Shown here one piece after another: positions 6,143 through 9,202 of a stretch of 9,202 nt of DNA (the stretch's first letter is position 1; the number at the start of each line of letters is the position of its first letter). The stretch comes from CAZWVM01 sp964637705 (GTDB lineage Bacteria; UBA8481): assembly GCA_964637705.1 (NCBI GenBank), contig CAZWVM010000143.1:1-9202 (forward strand), read 5' to 3'. A program made the position numbers and the translations under genes. A model generated the notes under the pieces. That model searched no databases and was not told where the DNA came from. It saw only the letters and a program-made list of their open reading frames with translations.

Positions 6143-8842
6143 ATGAGCAAGAACTACAAGGACACGCTGCTCCTGCCGGAGAGCCCCGTGCCCATGAAAG
6201 CCAATCTCCCGGCGCTCGAACCCCGGATTCTCGACTCCTGGACCGGCCTCGACCTCTATCACCGTCTCCGCGCCGCGCGCAAGGATGCCCCTCTCTTCCT
6301 CCTCCACGACGGCCCCCCCTACGCCAACGGAGAACTCCACATGGGGCACGCCCTCAACAAGTCCCTGAAGGATATCATCGTCCGCTACAAGTCCTTGAAC
6401 GGATTCGACACGCCCTTCGTGCCCGGGTGGGATTGCCACGGCCTGCCGATCGAGCACAACGTCATGAAGGAACTCGGCAAGGAAGCGGCGCAGATGGGCC
6501 AGGTGGAGGTGCGGCGCCGCTGCCGCGCCTACGCGGAGCGGTTCGTCTCGGTTCAGCGCGAGGGCTTCAAGCGACTGGGCTGCCTGGGCGAGTGGGAGAA
6601 GCCGTATCTCACGATGGACCCCCTCTTCGAGTCGCGCATCCTGGAGGCCTTCCTGGGCCTCTGGAAGAAGGGCTTCATCTACCGCGGCCTGAAGCCGATC
6701 CACTGGTGTCCCTCGTGCCGCACCGCGCTTGCGGCCTCGACCGCCGAGGCCGAGTATGCCTCGCATCTTTCCGACGCGATCACGGTCGCCTTTTCCGCGG
6801 TCGACGATCCCGGCCTCGCGATCCTCATCTGGACGACGACGCCCTGGACGCTGCCCGCGAACCTCGCTGTCGCGGTGCGCGCCGACCTCGACTACGTCGA
6901 GGTGAAGACCGGCGACCGGCGTTACCTCCTCTGCGCGGACCTGTTCTCGCGCGTCGGGATGGAGTGCGGCTGGTCGTCACCCGAGGTGATCGCGACGCGA
7001 CGCGGCGCGGACCTCGAGGGCCTCCGCTTCCGCCACCCCTTCCTCGACCGCACCGTGCCGGTGATCCTGGGGGATTTCGTGACGACGGAGACGGGCACGG
7101 GCGTGGTGCACATCGCGCCCGGCCACGGCCTCGACGACTACCTCGTCGGCCAGAAATACGGGTTGGAGGTTCTCGCGCCCGTGGACGAGCGCGGGCGCTT
7201 CACCGCGGAGGCCGGCGTCTGCGAGGGAGAGAACGTCTTCAAGGCGAACGCGCGGATCGTGGAACTGCTCGCGGAGCGGGGAGCGCTCCTCCACGCCGGC
7301 CGGATCGAGCACCAGTATCCCCACTGCTGGCGGTGCAAGGGGCCGGTCATCTTCCGCGCGACGAGCCAATGGTTCATGTCGATCGACCACGAGTCCGCCC
7401 CGGGGCTGTCCCTGCGCGCGCTCGCCCTCGAGGCGACCGGCGCCGTCAGATGGATCCCGTCCTGGGGGCAGGACCGCTTCGTCGGGAGCGTGAAGGAGCG
7501 GCCGGACTGGTGCCTTTCCCGCCAGCGTTCCTGGGGCGTCCCGATCCCGGCGCTCGTCTGCTCGAGTTGCGGCGCCGAATGCCTCGACGAGGCCGTGATC
7601 GAGCGCGCCCGCGCGCTGGCCGCCGAGGGTCGTCTCGACGAGTGGTTCCAGGACCGCGAGTCGCCGGAGGGCTCGTGCGCGAAATGCGGCGGCGCCCTGC
7701 GCCGCGAGCAGGACATTCTCGACGTCTGGTTCGATTCGGGCGTCTCCTGGTACGCGACGGAGATGTTCGAGGGCGGATCGCGGCGCGCGGGCGGGCCCCC
7801 GGTCGCGGACCTCTACCTCGAGGGTTCCGACCAGCACCGCGGGTGGTTCCAGTCCTCGCTCTGGCCTTCCCTCGCCCTGCGCGGCACGCCGCCCTACCGG
7901 GCGGTCCTCACCCACGGCTTCATGCTCGACGGCGAGGGCAAGGCGATGCACAAGTCGGCCGGCAACGCGATCTCGCCCGACGAGATCCTGAAGAAGCACG
8001 GGGCGGACATCATCCGGCTCTGGGTCGCCTCCGAGAACTACCGGGAGGACGTCCGGCTCTCGCACAAGATCCTCGACCAGGTCGCCGACTCGTATCGCAA
8101 GATCCGCAACACCTGGCGCTTCCTCTCGGCCCACGTCGTCGGCCTGCCCGCCGACGCGGTCGTTCCGGCCGCGGAGCGTCCGCCCCTGGACCGATGGATG
8201 GCGGCGCGCCTCGCGCTCTACGTCGCCTCGGTCCGCTCCTCCTACGAGTCCTACGCCTTCCACGAGGTCTACCGCTCGACGATCGAATTCGCCACGGGCG
8301 ACCTCTCGTCCTTCTACCTCGACATCATCAAGGACCGCCTCTACTGCGACGCGGCCGACGGCCCCTCGCGCCTCTCCGCCCGCATCACCTGCCGCGAGAT
8401 CCTCTCCGCGATGCTCCGCGTGCTCGCCCCGATCCTTCCCTTCACCGCCGACGAAGTCTGGGGCCTCTCGGGATTCGCCTCCGTGGCGCCCTCCGTCCAC
8501 CTCGCTTCCTGGCCCGGCGAGCCGGGGGCGACGGGTGACGGCGAGGCGATCGAGTCGCTCCTCGGGGCCCGCGCGGAGATCCTGAAGGCGATCGAGGTCC
8601 GGCGCGCCGCCGGGGAGATCAAGTCGAACGCCATGGCGGCGGTGCGCGGTCCCTTCACGGGTGACCTCGAACTGCTCCGTCAGATCTGCCAGGTCGCGGA
8701 GTTGGCGGCCGCGGACACGCTGGCCGTCACGCCGACCGCGCTCCCGAAGTGCCCGCGGTGCTGGCGCCACGTCGCGCTCGTCGACGATCTCTGCGCGCGC
8801 TGCCGCTCGGTGGTGAACGGGCAGGGTGGGGCCGGAGCGTGA
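6143..8842 (+). CDS. ileS: Isoleucyl-tRNA synthetase (bacterial IleS1 type)
   Basis: IleRS charges tRNA-Ile with isoleucine in the cytoplasm and edits misactivated valine. The 899-residue class I enzyme is complete. It shows GPPYANGELHMGH (57-69, HIGH box 66-69), CP1 editing-domain motifs TTTPWTLPAN (231-240) and HIAPGHGLDDY (323-333, editing Asp331), WCLSRQRSWG (456-465), WFDSG (529-533) and GSDQHRGWFQ (561-570). The KMSKS loop reads AMHKS (601-605), a variant. Cysteine pairs at 473/476 and 512/515 look like an inserted zinc ribbon, and a C-terminal zinc knuckle uses Cys870, 873, 884 and 887. The length and HMGH place it with the standard bacterial type, not the longer eukaryote-like IleS2. 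The ATG at 6143 is supported by homology at MSKNYKDTLLLP, although no Shine-Dalgarno precedes it. It overlaps lspA by 4 bp (GTGA), as expected for the conserved ileS-lspA pair. Confidence 0.98.
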   Translation: MSKNYKDTLLLPESPVPMKANLPALEPRILDSWTGLDLYHRLRAARKDAPLFLLHDGPPYANGELHMGHALNKSLKDIIVRYKSLNGFDTPFVPGWDCHGLPIEHNVMKELGKEAAQMGQVEVRRRCRAYAERFVSVQREGFKRLGCLGEWEKPYLTMDPLFESRILEAFLGLWKKGFIYRGLKPIHWCPSCRTALAASTAEAEYASHLSDAITVAFSAVDDPGLAILIWTTTPWTLPANLAVAVRADLDYVEVKTGDRRYLLCADLFSRVGMECGWSSPEVIATRRGADLEGLRFRHPFLDRTVPVILGDFVTTETGTGVVHIAPGHGLDDYLVGQKYGLEVLAPVDERGRFTAEAGVCEGENVFKANARIVELLAERGALLHAGRIEHQYPHCWRCKGPVIFRATSQWFMSIDHESAPGLSLRALALEATGAVRWIPSWGQDRFVGSVKERPDWCLSRQRSWGVPIPALVCSSCGAECLDEAVIERARALAAEGRLDEWFQDRESPEGSCAKCGGALRREQDILDVWFDSGVSWYATEMFEGGSRRAGGPPVADLYLEGSDQHRGWFQSSLWPSLALRGTPPYRAVLTHGFMLDGEGKAMHKSAGNAISPDEILKKHGADIIRLWVASENYREDVRLSHKILDQVADSYRKIRNTWRFLSAHVVGLPADAVVPAAERPPLDRWMAARLALYVASVRSSYESYAFHEVYRSTIEFATGDLSSFYLDIIKDRLYCDAADGPSRLSARITCREILSAMLRVLAPILPFTADEVWGLSGFASVAPSVHLASWPGEPGATGDGEAIESLLGARAEILKAIEVRRAAGEIKSNAMAAVRGPFTGDLELLRQICQVAELAAADTLAVTPTALPKCPRCWRHVALVDDLCARCRSVVNGQGGAGA

Positions 8843-9202
8843 ACGAGGCGCGACATTCGGGCTGGATCCTCGCCTCCTGGCTCATCATCCCCGTCATCGT
8901 CGCCCTCGACTTCGCGACGAAGCACTGGGTCACGGGACGCTACTACCTCTGGGAAGTCGACCCGGTCCTGGGCGACCTGGTGCGCCTGACGCTCGTCCAC
9001 AACACGGGCGCGGCTTTCGGGATCCTGCAGGCCTACCCGGGGCTCTTCAAGTTCATCACATCCACGGCAATCGTCGTCATCGCGGCTCACAAGATCCTCA
9101 CGACCTCCCGCAGCCGGCTCTATCACTCTGCGCTCGGCCTCATCCTCTCGGGCGCGATCGGCAACGTGATCGACCGCTACCGCTTCAACCACGTGATCGA
9201 CT
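8839..9202 (+). CDS. lspA: Lipoprotein signal peptidase (signal peptidase II), 3' end cut
   Basis: LspA is an inner-membrane aspartic protease that removes the signal peptide from prolipoproteins before the lipidated cysteine. Translation from the GTG at 8839-8841, which overlaps the ileS TGA as GTGA, gives 121 residues before the window ends. Seen are the first membrane helix (about 9-25) with the conserved D24-x-x-x-K28, HNTGAAFGIL (54-63) with Asn55, a second helix (about 70-87), and the signature GAIGNVIDR (105-113) carrying catalytic Asp112. The second catalytic aspartate, Asp121 in HVID, is the last complete codon; the final helix is missing only because of the window edge. The family is typically 150-180 residues. 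It is co-transcribed and translationally coupled with ileS. Its likely substrates include the DUF1318 lipoprotein encoded upstream. Confidence 0.96.
   Translation, partial: MNEARHSGWILASWLIIPVIVALDFATKHWVTGRYYLWEVDPVLGDLVRLTLVHNTGAAFGILQAYPGLFKFITSTAIVVIAAHKILTTSRSRLYHSALGLILSGAIGNVIDRYRFNHVID

Noticed and set aside
6977..8770. Long open frame on the minus strand inside ileS
   Set aside because: It lies antisense to a full-length, motif-complete ileS, is rich in Arg/Glu/Gly/Ala with no recognisable domain, and is explained by GC-biased third codon positions of ileS.

Overview
This 9.2-kb window is very GC-rich chromosomal DNA from a bacterium with an outer membrane. The evidence for a diderm is an AsmA/YdbH-like envelope protein, an exported lipoprotein with a DUF1318 domain, the lipoprotein signal peptidase LspA and a monofunctional peptidoglycan glycosyltransferase. 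Taxonomy cannot be fixed by eye. The composition, GTG starts and gene mix would suit an uncultivated high-GC diderm lineage (low confidence). No tRNA, rRNA, CRISPR array, insertion sequence or phage gene was seen.

Layout. (1) Positions 1-2259, plus strand: the 3' part of a large beta-strand-rich AsmA/YdbH-like gene, cut by the window start. (2) Positions 5857 down to 2266, minus strand: a compact four-gene operon. Its order is DUF1318 lipoprotein, mtgA, class III aminotransferase, LuxE/PaaK-like acyl-activating enzyme. The last three genes are separated by 1 bp or overlap by 23 bp. The operon ends 6 bp from the stop of the convergent AsmA-like gene. (3) Positions 5858-6142: a divergent control region. 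It has a good minus-strand promoter, a plausible plus-strand promoter, and five perfect 8-bp inverted repeats between them. (4) Positions 6143-9202, plus strand: ileS followed by lspA with a 4-bp GTGA overlap. lspA is cut by the window end.

How the genes may work together. In E. coli, ydbH, ynbE and ydbL form one operon for phospholipid traffic between the membranes, and YdbL carries a DUF1318 domain. Here a YdbH/AsmA-like gene and a DUF1318 lipoprotein gene bracket the aminotransferase/acyl-activating pair and mtgA on opposite strands, which makes this an envelope-centred neighbourhood. LspA, encoded on the other side of the control region, is the enzyme that would mature the lipoprotein. 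ileS-lspA is a widely conserved housekeeping pair. The least ordinary items are the palindrome chain at 5954-6105 and the translationally linked aminotransferase plus LuxE-like gene with no visible reductase partner.
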